This document shows, one piece after another, positions 42,440 through 52,005 of a DNA stretch of 64,000 nucleotides (its first letter is position 1; each line of letters starts with the position of its first letter). This DNA comes from Acidovorax kalamii (GTDB lineage Bacteria; Pseudomonadota; Gammaproteobacteria; Burkholderiales; Burkholderiaceae_C): positions 62,001 through 126,000 of the forward strand of contig NZ_NOIG01000011.1 of assembly GCF_002245625.1 (NCBI RefSeq). The letters are read 5' to 3'. The position numbers and the translations under genes were made by a program. Under the pieces are notes generated by a model, which made no database searches, had not been told where the DNA came from, and worked only from the letters and a program-made list of their open reading frames with translations.

Positions 42440-43941
42440 CGGCCAATTCCATCTACGCCACGCTGGGGTTGTCTCGTAATCCGTTTCCGCCTACACCGGA
42501 TGCGGGTTCGTACTTCTTCACGCCGCGGCTGGAGGAGGATTTTGCGGAGATCGTGCACTGCATCGAGGCGCGCAAGGGCTTTGTTCTTTTGACCGGTGAA
42601 GTAGGGCTGGGCAAGAGCACTTTGGTGCGGCGCCTGCTGGACACCCTCAGCGGCAAGAACTGCCATTCAGCACTGATCCTGAATACCTTTTTGCAGGATA
42701 GCGCTCTGTTGTCCGCCATACAGGCAGACTTCGGTTTGCCGCCATCGGACTCCGTGGAGCAGGGACTGGCGCGACTTACCGAATTCCTGATCGCGGGGCA
42801 CCAGGCAGGCGAGATCAGCTTGCTGGTGATCGATGATGCGCAGAACCTCAGTGTGGAATCGCTTGAACTGGTGCGCTTGTTGTGCAATCTGGAAACCGGC
42901 CAGGAAAAGCTTTTGCAAATTCTGCTGGTCGGACAGCCCGAGCTGGAGGAGACCCTGGCGACGCCGGAGTTGCGTCAGCTCAAGAGTCGCATCATCAAAC
43001 ACGCTCGCCTGTCGGGTCTGCAAAAGGATGAAGTCACTCGTTACTTCGACTTTCGCGTGAACGCTGCGGGCGCAGAAGGGCGCCTCTCCATCGAACCTGC
43101 TGCAGCGGACGCTTTGCACCGGGCCACGCAGGGCAACCTGCGGCGCATTCATCTGGTGCTGGACCGCTGTCTCTATGGTTTGGCGAGTACCAGGACATCT
43201 GTAGTGACGGATTCGCTGGTTCAGCGTGCGGTGGCCGATCTGCCTGCACTGGGGGATGAAGCCGCAGCGATTGCCAAGGTGACTGGCGGCTCTCGCGGTC
43301 GCAAGGTCTGGGTGCTTGCTGGCTTGCTGGCTGGCACCACAGCAACCGTCGCGTTGGCCAGCTGGGGGTTGGCGACCCAACCTAGTGAGCATGTGTCGCC
43401 AGCGGCCGCAGTGGTGGCAGCCCCGGCTCCTGAGGTAGTTCGGCCGACAGTGTCAGGCGATGCGTCGGCGGTTCTGCCCAATGGCAGCTCTGCGCCCGCC
43501 GTGGTGGCTGCTGCACCGGTACCCAAACCGCAGCCTGCGGCTGGGGTATCCGGGCGTGAGGCGTGCGAAACCCAGCTCAAGGCGGCGGCTAATGCTGACG
43601 AGGTTGTGCACGTTTACCGCCTGCCCGATGGCATGGTGGACAGCCTGAAACCATCGACGCGCATGTGCCGCTTCAACGTGGACAAGGAGTCCTGGGTCGC
43701 ATGGCTGGGGCGCCACAACGCGCGCAACATCGAGGCCGCTGAACAGGTCACGCGCAAGGTGCAGGGCAAGCTCAAGAGCATGGGCCTACTGGACAAGCGT
43801 GAGCCGGACGACGGTTTTTTTGGTTCGAAGACTGGAGAGGCGTTCGCCCGCTTTCAACTGCAGCAAGGTCTGCCGCCGACTGGCAAGCCTGACGAACTGA
43901 CCTTCTTACTTCTGGAGCATCAGGATGCATCCCCCCGCTGA
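42436..43941 (+). CDS. mshM: ExeA/MshM-like ATPase with peptidoglycan-binding tail
   Basis: This 501-residue protein starts with an AAA ATPase: Walker A GEVGLGKST (54-62), Walker B LLVIDDAQNL, and RHARL-type sensor region IIKHARLSGL. One membrane helix (WVLAGLLAGTTATVALASWG) leads to a periplasmic tail that ends in a PG_binding_1 domain (QGKLKSMGLLDKREPDDGFF). This matches ExeA/GspA, which uses peptidoglycan binding to help place the secretin. MshM of Vibrio usually lacks the peptidoglycan domain, so this copy is closer to ExeA in that respect. It overlaps the assembly ATPase gene by 17 bases. Confidence 0.85.
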   Translation: MTANSIYATLGLSRNPFPPTPDAGSYFFTPRLEEDFAEIVHCIEARKGFVLLTGEVGLGKSTLVRRLLDTLSGKNCHSALILNTFLQDSALLSAIQADFGLPPSDSVEQGLARLTEFLIAGHQAGEISLLVIDDAQNLSVESLELVRLLCNLETGQEKLLQILLVGQPELEETLATPELRQLKSRIIKHARLSGLQKDEVTRYFDFRVNAAGAEGRLSIEPAAADALHRATQGNLRRIHLVLDRCLYGLASTRTSVVTDSLVQRAVADLPALGDEAAAIAKVTGGSRGRKVWVLAGLLAGTTATVALASWGLATQPSEHVSPAAAVVAAPAPEVVRPTVSGDASAVLPNGSSAPAVVAAAPVPKPQPAAGVSGREACETQLKAAANADEVVHVYRLPDGMVDSLKPSTRMCRFNVDKESWVAWLGRHNARNIEAAEQVTRKVQGKLKSMGLLDKREPDDGFFGSKTGEAFARFQLQQGLPPTGKPDELTFLLLEHQDASPR

Positions 43942-45670
43942 ATCATTGCTAGAGGCCTCGGGCCAGTTGCAGCCCGCAGGCCCTACGGCCGAGGATCGCC
44001 TGGCGGTGCTGCGTGACAAGAGTCCTTCCCTGGGCGCTGCGTTGGTCAATGCTGGCCTTGTGTCAGCAGTCGCCATCGACTACGTGCTGCAAAAGCAGAA
44101 GATCGAGAAGGTGCCCATGGGCAACCTTCTGGTGGAGCTGGGTTTCGCAAGTGCCAATGAGGTTGCACGCCAGCTTGCTGGTCAGCGCGGCCTGCGCTTT
44201 GTCAACGCCGACGAAATGCCGGAGCCCGATACGGCGGTAGCCGGCATCTTCAACCGATCGCTGTGCCTGACATATGGCTTCCTGCCTGTGCGGGAAAACG
44301 ACGAAGGTCTGATCGAGGTAGTGCTGGGCGACGCACAGCCGGACACAGTGACCGAGCTTGTGCAGCGCAAGCTTGGCAAGGGTTGCCATTTCTTCCAGGG
44401 AGAGTTCGACAGCGTTGCCCAGGCCATCCAGCAGCACTATTACTTTGCCGAGCACCCGCCTGCACGACTGATCGAAAGCGAGGTCCGCAAGCTCGAAGCC
44501 GACGTGGATCGTGCCTACAGCCCCGCTCGCTTGCTGGAGCACATGCTTCACCTGGCTGTGCGCGAACGCGCGACCGATATTCACTTGGCGCCCACGGCGC
44601 GCAGCCGTTCGGTGTTGCTGCGGGTGGACGGCGTTTTGCGCCCTGTGTTTGCGCTCTCGCCGGCCTTGGACCGCCTGGTGGTCTACGTCAAGCTGCAGGC
44701 TGACATGGATGCCAGCGAACAGCGCTTACCCCAGGACGGGAGCTTCACAGCACAGGTGATGGAGCACAACTTCACCATCCGTGTCTCCACCTTGATCTCG
44801 GAATTTGGCGAGCGCATGGTGCTGCGCTTGCTGCCCGAGCGCAGCAACCTCGACAAGTTGGCGGACCTCGGGTTCCTGGAGGAGGACGTGGCCGTCATGG
44901 CCAAGGCGTTCTCGCGCCCGCATGGCCTCATCTTGATCACGGGCCCCACTGGCTCAGGCAAGAGCACGACGCTGCACGCCGCCCTGCGCATGCAGCCCTT
45001 GATCGAGCGCAATGTGCTGACGGTGGAGGACCCGGTGGAATACCGCGTCCCTGTCGCCTGTCAGACCGAAGTGAACCGCCGTGCGGGCTATGAGTTCGCC
45101 AATGCCATGCGGCATTTTCTTCGGCATGACCCCGACATCATCCTGGTGGGTGAGATCCGGGACTCCGAGACGGCGCGTGCAGCGTTGGACGCTTCTTCTA
45201 CAGGTCACTTGGTGTTGTCTACCTTGCACGTGGGCAGCATTTTCGGGGTAATGCCTCGCCTCAAGCTCTTGGGTGTGGACACCGAAACGATCGCCGAAAA
45301 CCTAGTAGCGGTGATCAACCAGCGCCTCGTGCGCCGTATCTGCCCGCATTGCGCCAAGCCACGTCTTGCGACTGACGATGAGCGCCGCTGGCTGGGGCAG
45401 GGCGCTACGGGCGAAATGCAGCAGGTGTTCCATGGTGCCGGCTGCCATCACTGCCGCGACACTGGGTATCTGGGCCGCCTCCCGGTGTACGAAATGCTGG
45501 TGGTCAATCGTGATCTCGCAGACGCCATCGCGTCGGACGCCACGCGCGCCGAGATGCGGCAACGCGCGCTGGCTGCGGGAATGCGACCCATCTTGACCTT
45601 GGCGCGACACCGCGTGTTGGCAGGTGAGACCACGATGGAGGAAATCCTCCGCACCGTGGGCGAGGACTGA
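43925..45670 (+). CDS. mshE: Pilus assembly ATPase, MshE/PilB-like
   Basis: This 581-residue cytoplasmic hexameric ATPase drives pilus extension. The N-terminal MshEN domain has a tandem motif that in MshE binds cyclic di-GMP: SLGAALVNAGLVSAVAIDYV, then PMGNLLVELGFA. Q58 is kept, but the usual first Arg is Ser35. The core has Walker A GPTGSGKST (340-348), the Asp box and Walker B (DPDIILVGEIRDSETA), the His box (STLH), and a four-cysteine zinc site (CPHC from 473 and CHHC). The ATG lies within the preceding gene, preceded by GGAGCATCAGG. Confidence 0.93.
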   Translation: MHPPAESLLEASGQLQPAGPTAEDRLAVLRDKSPSLGAALVNAGLVSAVAIDYVLQKQKIEKVPMGNLLVELGFASANEVARQLAGQRGLRFVNADEMPEPDTAVAGIFNRSLCLTYGFLPVRENDEGLIEVVLGDAQPDTVTELVQRKLGKGCHFFQGEFDSVAQAIQQHYYFAEHPPARLIESEVRKLEADVDRAYSPARLLEHMLHLAVRERATDIHLAPTARSRSVLLRVDGVLRPVFALSPALDRLVVYVKLQADMDASEQRLPQDGSFTAQVMEHNFTIRVSTLISEFGERMVLRLLPERSNLDKLADLGFLEEDVAVMAKAFSRPHGLILITGPTGSGKSTTLHAALRMQPLIERNVLTVEDPVEYRVPVACQTEVNRRAGYEFANAMRHFLRHDPDIILVGEIRDSETARAALDASSTGHLVLSTLHVGSIFGVMPRLKLLGVDTETIAENLVAVINQRLVRRICPHCAKPRLATDDERRWLGQGATGEMQQVFHGAGCHHCRDTGYLGRLPVYEMLVVNRDLADAIASDATRAEMRQRALAAGMRPILTLARHRVLAGETTMEEILRTVGED

Positions 45671-45692
45671 GCCGCTTTGGCGGAAGCATTGC

Positions 45693-46964
45693 ATGGCCAA
45701 TCTCAACACTTATTACTACCGCGTACTGCTGCCCCACGGTGGGGTGCGCTCGGGTCTGTTGCGCCTGGCAGTCAAGCGCGACTTGTCTGCCCGTATGCGG
45801 CTGGAGGCCGACACTGACGGCACGGTGATCAGCCTCTGGCGTTTTCCTGGATGGCTGGCAGTGGTGGCCGATGCGCTTTTGCACCTGTTCCGAAAGCAGG
45901 TGCGCGGCGAGGATCTTGCAGGCTTCCTTCGCGACCTGGGTCTCATGATGCGCGCGGGTGTTCCCGCCCTCGATGCGCTGACCACCCTGGTGGAAGAAAG
46001 CCACAGTGTGGGCAATCCGGCCATGGCGTCTGTCGCTCGCAATATGTTGGACGACCTGAACGCGGGTGTGGGCATGACCGAAGCTTTCAATCGGCACCCC
46101 AACGTGTTCCCCGAGACCGTGCGCAACCTAATCTCCATCGGGGACCAGACAGGTACTCTGGACCGCATGCTGGGCGAAGCCGCCGAGCACGTGGAGCGAA
46201 TGATCAACATCCGGCGTGACATCAAGACTGCGCTGATCTATCCGGCGTTTGTGTTCGCCTCCATCATCGGCGTCGCTATCTTCTGGATCTACTACGTCGT
46301 GCCCAACATGGCGCGCCTGTTTAAGCAGCTGCAGGCGAAACTGCCGCCCATCACTGAAGGGCTGGTGGCGTTTGCTAACTTGCTGTCCACCCATCTGCCC
46401 TGGGTGCTGCTGGTCACTGTCATCGTGGTGTCTATCGGCGTTATTGCGTTCAGGCGGTCCGAGCGATTCCAACTGGCCACCTATACCCTGATGCACCGGT
46501 TGCCGATTGCTCGCACGTTGCTGGTGTCTTCTGGCATGGCGCATATCACCGAGCACCTTTCCATCCTGGTGCGTGCGGGGGTGGATATGGTGTCCAGCCT
46601 GCGCGTTCTGGGGCGGGCCACCAAGAACCGCTACTACCGCACCCGACTGATCCACGTGGCGGAATCGGTTTCGCGTGGGGAGTCTGTGTCTTCATCCATG
46701 CGGCGTGTGGGCGGCTTCCCCGCCATGGCAGTTCGCATGATTTCAGTGGGGGAAGAGTCTGGCAGCCTGGATCAACAACTCTCTCACCTAGCGGCGGACT
46801 ATCGCAAGCGTCTGGAAGTGTTGGTGAAGTCGCTGGCGGAAATTCTCAAGCCTCTGATCATTCTGGTGGCGGGTGGCCTGTTTCTTTTCCTGATCGTTGC
46901 ATTGCTGCTGCCGGTGTACGACCTGGTGCGCCAGTCGGTAACGCAGAGCATGGGAGGCGGCTAG
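45693..46964 (+). CDS. mshG: Inner-membrane pilus platform protein, GspF/MshG-like
   Basis: This 423-residue polytopic protein has the two repeated T2SSF domains of PilC/GspF/MshG: FLRDLGLMMRAGVPALDALT in the first and HLSILVRAGVDMVSSLRVLG in the second. The membrane helices are IYPAFVFASIIGVAIFWIYY, VLLVTVIVVSIGVIAF and the C-terminal IILVAGGLFLFLIVALLLPV. The ATG at 45693 fits the family N-terminus (the frame is open earlier). It is the rotary platform on which the ATPase acts. Confidence 0.92.
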   Translation: MANLNTYYYRVLLPHGGVRSGLLRLAVKRDLSARMRLEADTDGTVISLWRFPGWLAVVADALLHLFRKQVRGEDLAGFLRDLGLMMRAGVPALDALTTLVEESHSVGNPAMASVARNMLDDLNAGVGMTEAFNRHPNVFPETVRNLISIGDQTGTLDRMLGEAAEHVERMINIRRDIKTALIYPAFVFASIIGVAIFWIYYVVPNMARLFKQLQAKLPPITEGLVAFANLLSTHLPWVLLVTVIVVSIGVIAFRRSERFQLATYTLMHRLPIARTLLVSSGMAHITEHLSILVRAGVDMVSSLRVLGRATKNRYYRTRLIHVAESVSRGESVSSSMRRVGGFPAMAVRMISVGEESGSLDQQLSHLAADYRKRLEVLVKSLAEILKPLIILVAGGLFLFLIVALLLPVYDLVRQSVTQSMGGG

Positions 46965-47041
46965 TCATGTGTCTGGATTGCCCGACAGTTTTGTTTTTTT
47001 TGAAAGCCCGCCAGCAGTTGTGCGGGGCTGGGTGCTGAAGC

Positions 47042-47629
47042 ATGCGCAAGCCTTTATTGATAGGTGGCGGCCTGGGGCTGCTGGTGTTGGCTCTGCTGGC
47101 GGGCAGCTTTTGGCTGGCTGGTAATAACGCCCAAACCACTTCCACAACACCTGCCAGGGCGAGCGTTGGTCAACGGGTTTCGCCGTTGCCATCGTCTTCT
47201 TCTCTGGCTGGGCAGACCCCTTCTGCGGCAGGGGGCGCCAGCGCAGCTTTCCGTTCGCCACAGGAGGTGCAGGAGCGGCGGCGCCGTCTGGCGGAGGTTC
47301 GTGCCGAGTTCAATGCCTTGCGCGCTCAAGGGGCCAATGCGTCGCCGGAGCGCATGCTTTCTTTGGTCAATGAACTTGAGGCGCTGGCACCGCCAGGGTT
47401 TGATCCTCGCTATTACCAAGCCCTGCGCAAGATGCTCGAGTCCAGTGCGCGCATTCAGGTATTGAACAAGGAACTGCAAACCATCAGCAAGAGCACATCT
47501 CCCAAAGATTTGGAGCGTCAGAAAGTACTGATGGACGAAATGCGTGCGCTGGGTGAGCGTGTCGGCGCGGAAGCTCGGAATTTGCAAACCTACGCACCAA
47601 AGCCAGGGTCAGGGGCTAAAACGCCATGA
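47042..47629 (+). CDS. Bitopic coiled-coil protein in the MshF position
   Basis: This 195-residue protein has one N-terminal membrane helix (LLIGGGLGLLVLALLAGSFW), a Ser/Thr/Ala-rich linker, and a periplasmic helical region rich in Arg/Glu (QERRRRLAEVRAEFNALRAQ) likely to form a coiled coil. Position between the GspF-like gene and the minor prepilins matches MshF, and length is similar, but clear sequence similarity is not seen. The stop overlaps the next gene (ATGA). A 77-base gap before it holds a run of eight T. Confidence 0.65.
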   Translation: MRKPLLIGGGLGLLVLALLAGSFWLAGNNAQTTSTTPARASVGQRVSPLPSSSSLAGQTPSAAGGASAAFRSPQEVQERRRRLAEVRAEFNALRAQGANASPERMLSLVNELEALAPPGFDPRYYQALRKMLESSARIQVLNKELQTISKSTSPKDLERQKVLMDEMRALGERVGAEARNLQTYAPKPGSGAKTP

Positions 47630-48408
47630 CTATTTGCTGCTTCCCGTCGCTCCACCTACCTTCGTGGCGGGCTCCGCAGCGGGGGTTTTCTTTGTTGGAG
47701 GTGTCGGTAGTGCTCGTCGTCGCCGGCTTGATGTCATGGGCTGCCTTCAGTGGTTATGAGACGGTATCGGCGCAGCAGGAAATCGAACGGGGCCGGGCGG
47801 AGGCCCACCAGCTTCAGTCGGTTATCCGTGCATTTGCATTGCGACACGGTCGGCTGCCGTGCCCTGACGCAGCTGGCACTGGCTACGAGTCGCTGACTTC
47901 GGGCAACTGCACCTCGGGTACCCAGGTGGGCTGGTTTCCTTATGCCTCTGCGGGGTTACCCATTCCATCTGACCCGCTGCGCGCACGCTATTCCGTGTTT
48001 CGTAGTGCGAATGTCGACGTGACACGGGATGCCGATCTGGCGGTGGCTCTCGAACGTTCCGGTGATGCGGAGGGGGCGGATACGTTCAGAGACGTGACGG
48101 ATCTCATCGTTGCGCTCAATAGCGCCTCTCGAATGACTTTTGCTTCGTCAAGAACCCACATCACAGGCGATGGCGGTGCAAGCGGAAATATCGACTGCGC
48201 TACCAACGCCTTCATGGCGGTGGCGTACTGGGTTGTCGTCCCGCTGCAGGACCGCGACAACGATGACAGCCGTCTGGACCCACCTCACGCGCTGAACAGT
48301 GTGTGCGCGGCAAGCCCTTCCGCGCCACGGAGGCGCCTGTCCGATGACGTGGTGATGGCGGAGTCTCCCATTCAGTTGGCGGGCTGGCTGCGTTCCAGCT
48401 TGCCATAG
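47626..48408 (+). CDS. Minor prepilin with LPC module (short form)
   Basis: This 260-residue prepilin has a 20-residue leader and cleavage motif RG/FSLLEV with Glu at +5. About 60 residues into the mature protein the motif GRLPCPDAAG starts a module shared with the next three genes, including VGWFPYASAGL and the late LSDDVVMAES. It ends there, lacking the helical tail of the larger paralogues. An Asp-rich loop (DRDNDD) is present. It is presumably an initiating or tip-complex pilin of the MshB/C/D/O type. Confidence 0.85.
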   Translation: MTICCFPSLHLPSWRAPQRGFSLLEVSVVLVVAGLMSWAAFSGYETVSAQQEIERGRAEAHQLQSVIRAFALRHGRLPCPDAAGTGYESLTSGNCTSGTQVGWFPYASAGLPIPSDPLRARYSVFRSANVDVTRDADLAVALERSGDAEGADTFRDVTDLIVALNSASRMTFASSRTHITGDGGASGNIDCATNAFMAVAYWVVVPLQDRDNDDSRLDPPHALNSVCAASPSAPRRRLSDDVVMAESPIQLAGWLRSSLP

Positions 48409-48436
48409 CGGTATCAACAAAACACCAACAAGATCC

Positions 48437-50773
48437 ATGCGTTCCTTCTTTTCCAGAGTCCCCGCATCCCGTCAGACAAGGTCTGGCGCGCGTGGCTTCG
48501 GGCTCTTGCAGGTGTTGCTGCTGATCGCGGTAATGTCGGGCCTTGCCACGATTGGCTATCTGCAATGGCGCGAGCGGGCACTCATCGAGTCTTCGCGCCA
48601 GGAGCGGCAGGTGCTCGCCCAAGCGGATCAGGCGCTCATCGCATTTGCCACGGTAAACCATCGGTTGCCGTGCCCGGACATCAACCGTGACGGAGAGGAG
48701 GATTGCGGAACACTGACCGATCAAAAAGGCTGGCTGCCGTCCGTCACGCTACGCCTTGCGGGCGCAGATCCTGGCGTGGATGTAGGTCAGCTGCGCTACA
48801 TGGCACAACGAGGTGCGGGAGGCAACAACCTCACTACGCTGACAGACTCGTGGAGACCGCTGGCGTACGACGATACGGGCACGACGTTCTTCGACATGCG
48901 TGGAGCGGGCTACCCCAGTGACATCCTCACGTTGACGGACCTATGCCAACGCATTGATACGGCTCGTACTACCACGATATCTGCCGGTCTGGCCCGCGTG
49001 AATGCGTCCCCGGTGCGTTCTGTTGCCTATGCGTTGGCACACCCCGGCAGTAATGATGCGGACGGCGATGGCGATCTGTTCGATGGAGCGAACGCCAATG
49101 GCGGCGCGAATGCTAATTTGATGGAAGATCCTGCGCGGCGGCCATTGCTTGCTACCTACAACGATATCGTTCTGGAGCGCTCCTTCACCAGCTTGTTGGC
49201 AGCTTTTCAGTGCCAGCCTTTGATCGATTCCATCAACGCTGTAGCCTTGGGCGAGGACATCGTGAGTCAAGTGGCAGAAATGAAGGCAGACAATATCGAG
49301 GCTGCGCGGCGCGCCGTTGCCTTCTCGACGCTGGCCGCCATCATGACCAGTCTGGAGATTGCGCTGGCCGTGGCAGAAGGTATTTCGGATGCTGGCAATG
49401 CAGCTGTCGAATGGGTGACCTGCGCCGCATCGCTGGGGCTGGCTGTCAATGCGTGTGCAGCAGCGCCGCAGCACACGGTGGCCATTGGGCTTGCGGGGGG
49501 CGTGGTCTATGCCAATATTGCAGCCGTGGCCCTGAACGCCACGGCTGCAGGTATCGCGGGAACAGCCCTCACGCTGGCAGATAGCTCTGCAACGGCGGCA
49601 GACATTTGTCCTCCGCGTGATCAGAGTCTGATCAACCAGATGCTGGCGAGCGCCAAGACTGAACGCGACAACGCAGTGAATGCGCTTGCCGCTGTAGATG
49701 CTGAAATCGTTAATAAGACGAACGAGCGCAATACAGCCATCACTGTGCGCGACAACACAGTGGCATCCCTGCGAGCGTTGCTGCGGGGGAACGGCGCATC
49801 GTCGCAGATTGATGACCGTGTGGATCCGCTGCTCAATGCCGCACTGAGCTGGGGTAACTACTCTTACGCTTACGAGGCTGCGGTGGCCAATGTCAGCCGC
49901 GCCACCGAAGCGCGCGACACCTGGGCTGACAAAGTCGCTAGCTACGACGCCATGCTTGCGGACAGCGCGGGCTCTCTGGCGCGGCTCAACGCAGACATCG
50001 CTACGCTGGACGCGCAGATTGCCGCCACTAGCCCGAGCGACACTGAACGGCTGAATCTGTTGCGCGGCCAGCGCTCCGGCAAGGAAGCCGAAATCCGCAT
50101 GCTGGAGAGCATTCCGCAGATACAGACCCTGACCAATGAAATTGCGGCGCTGGATGCGCAGATTGCTACCAATCCGCCGAACAAGGCGGAGTTGGAGAAG
50201 GAGCGCGCACGCAAGGCCCGTGAGTTGGATGCCAATCTGTTCCGAGCTGCTCGCGCTGACGCGGTCAATTCGCTGGCCTCTGCCCAGGCGACGCTCAACA
50301 CCGCAATCGCTGACCGAGATGCTGCGTCATCCAGCTTTGGCCAGGCCCAGACGCAATACCAAACCACCTACGCCAATCTGACTGGCGCCGGCCGTTACGC
50401 TGTTTACGATGGCAACGGTAATGTGATTGCCTACCGGTGCACGAGCGGGTGCGCGCAAGGCGAAGTGAACATCGCCAACGATCTCAACAGCTTGTTGTGG
50501 AATCTATTCGGTTTTCCTGGCACTACAGCCCCCAGCACAGATGCGACGTATCTGAAACCCTTGAAGCTACAGAAAGAACTGGACGCGTTGGCGAAGAAGC
50601 GGGAGGCCGCCGCAGAGCGGGCAACCAAGGCCCAAGCGCAAGTAACCCAGATGCAGGCCATGGTCGATAACCCTGCTGCTTGCACTACCACGGGGTCGGC
50701 TGTGGTCCCCATGACGCCCGCACAGGCCCAGACTATTTTGGAGAACGTGGATCGCAAGGGAGGCACCCGATGA
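48437..50773 (+). CDS. Giant minor prepilin with LPC module and 500-residue helical extension
   Basis: This 778-residue protein has a prepilin leader cleaved after G20 (RG/FGLLQV). The +5 residue is Gln25 in place of Glu, as in tip pseudopilins of the GspK kind. The LPC module (HRLPCPDINRDGEEDC, GWLPSVTLRL) extends to TYNDIVLERS, with an Asp-rich loop DADGDGDLFDGAN. Beyond residue 270 comes an Ala-rich helical region with two hydrophobic stretches. A long coiled coil follows (about 395-660, for example LASAKTERDNAVNALAAVDA). No such fusion is usual in MSHA loci. It probably caps the pilus and carries a rod or adhesive module. Confidence 0.85.
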   Translation: MRSFFSRVPASRQTRSGARGFGLLQVLLLIAVMSGLATIGYLQWRERALIESSRQERQVLAQADQALIAFATVNHRLPCPDINRDGEEDCGTLTDQKGWLPSVTLRLAGADPGVDVGQLRYMAQRGAGGNNLTTLTDSWRPLAYDDTGTTFFDMRGAGYPSDILTLTDLCQRIDTARTTTISAGLARVNASPVRSVAYALAHPGSNDADGDGDLFDGANANGGANANLMEDPARRPLLATYNDIVLERSFTSLLAAFQCQPLIDSINAVALGEDIVSQVAEMKADNIEAARRAVAFSTLAAIMTSLEIALAVAEGISDAGNAAVEWVTCAASLGLAVNACAAAPQHTVAIGLAGGVVYANIAAVALNATAAGIAGTALTLADSSATAADICPPRDQSLINQMLASAKTERDNAVNALAAVDAEIVNKTNERNTAITVRDNTVASLRALLRGNGASSQIDDRVDPLLNAALSWGNYSYAYEAAVANVSRATEARDTWADKVASYDAMLADSAGSLARLNADIATLDAQIAATSPSDTERLNLLRGQRSGKEAEIRMLESIPQIQTLTNEIAALDAQIATNPPNKAELEKERARKARELDANLFRAARADAVNSLASAQATLNTAIADRDAASSSFGQAQTQYQTTYANLTGAGRYAVYDGNGNVIAYRCTSGCAQGEVNIANDLNSLLWNLFGFPGTTAPSTDATYLKPLKLQKELDALAKKREAAAERATKAQAQVTQMQAMVDNPAACTTTGSAVVPMTPAQAQTILENVDRKGGTR

Positions 50774-52005
50774 GGCTCAAGCACCTCTCTGTTCGACGGC
50801 AGTCGGGATTCTCTTTGGTGGAGCTCGGTGTGGCGATGGCCATCGTCGGCATCATCGGCGTCATTGTCTGGCGTTGGGTAGCCTCCACCCGAGAACCGCT
50901 GGAGCGGCCCGCCATCGTGGGTCAGCTGGCAGAGGCGCAGGCTGCGCTGGAAGGCTTTGTGCTGGCGCAAAGCCGCTTGCCCTGCGCAGCATCCAACACA
51001 GGTGGCAATGAAAACTGCGCTGATGCCACGGCTGTCTTTCTGCCATGGCGCACTTTAGGCTTGAGCAGCCGTTTCGGCCAATTGCACTACGGTGTGAACC
51101 GAGGCGGCACGGGTTTGAATCTGGCCCCCGAGGCGGGTGCGCTCGCGCGATCGGTGTCACCTGACCTGAATCTCACACTGACCGGCATTCCCTCCTCTGA
51201 TCCAGATTTGCCTGCCGACGCAGCGGTTGATGCAGCGCTGGCCAATGTGGCGGCCGCCATGACCGCCGCTGCGACCCAGCGCGCTGCGGATGCGAATGGC
51301 CTGGACTGGTGCCGTGTGCTTCGGCGGTTTGCCGCCAACCCTGCGGCGGCTGGCGTTCTGCAGGCGGGAAACGCCACCGACAGCATGCCTGTCGCGTTTG
51401 TGGTTGTGCACCCTGGTTTGAACAACATCTTTGAGGGAAGCAATGTCAGTGGGGGTGCGGGTGGGCGATTCTTTGATTTCCCTGGCCGGGTTCAATCCGC
51501 AAACTACGACGACATCGCGATCGGTGTCGGTCCAGCCGATCTGGCGGGGCGCATTGGCTGCGCTACTCGTTTGAGCGCCATGCAGGCCGCTGCTCAAGCG
51601 GCTTACACCGCTTATGACAATGCGCTTTTGACGCAGGAGTATTGGTCGCTGCGTGTGTTCGACATTGCGCAGGCCGAGTCTGCATTGTCAGGAGCCCAAT
51701 CAGGTGTTGCCTTGGCGGCCGTCAACGCCGCCCTGGCGGGCGGTAGCTTGGCGTTGGCGATTGCATCAGCTTCCAATACGGAAGGGATCACCATATTCGG
51801 TATTGCACTGGCTGGTGTGAATCTCGGACTCGCAATAGCTGAGGTGACCTTGGCAGCAATTGACCTAAAAGAAGCTGAGGACGCGTTGCAAGCTTCCATC
51901 GACAAGGAGGCCGCTGTGCGCGCCTATGTGGTGCATTTGTACGAGACGCTGGCACAGGCAATGAACTACGCCGTGCTGCTTGACCGCAAGGGGCTCAATC
52001 CATGA
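50770..52005 (+). CDS. Large minor prepilin with LPC module and Ala-rich tail (411 residues)
   Basis: The leader is 13 residues (RRQSG/FSLVEL) with Glu at +5. The module continues with SRLPCAASNTGGNENC, VFLPWRTLGL, VAFVVVHPGLNNIFEG and NYDDIAIGVG. A C-terminal part of about 140 residues follows that is almost entirely Ala-rich helix with a hydrophobic hairpin-like core (GGSLALAIASASNTEGITIF, GIALAGVNLGLAIAEVTLA). ATGA overlaps occur with both neighbours. The shared layout with the 778- and 434-residue proteins shows a paralogous family. Confidence 0.85.
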   Translation: MRLKHLSVRRQSGFSLVELGVAMAIVGIIGVIVWRWVASTREPLERPAIVGQLAEAQAALEGFVLAQSRLPCAASNTGGNENCADATAVFLPWRTLGLSSRFGQLHYGVNRGGTGLNLAPEAGALARSVSPDLNLTLTGIPSSDPDLPADAAVDAALANVAAAMTAAATQRAADANGLDWCRVLRRFAANPAAAGVLQAGNATDSMPVAFVVVHPGLNNIFEGSNVSGGAGGRFFDFPGRVQSANYDDIAIGVGPADLAGRIGCATRLSAMQAAAQAAYTAYDNALLTQEYWSLRVFDIAQAESALSGAQSGVALAAVNAALAGGSLALAIASASNTEGITIFGIALAGVNLGLAIAEVTLAAIDLKEAEDALQASIDKEAAVRAYVVHLYETLAQAMNYAVLLDRKGLNP

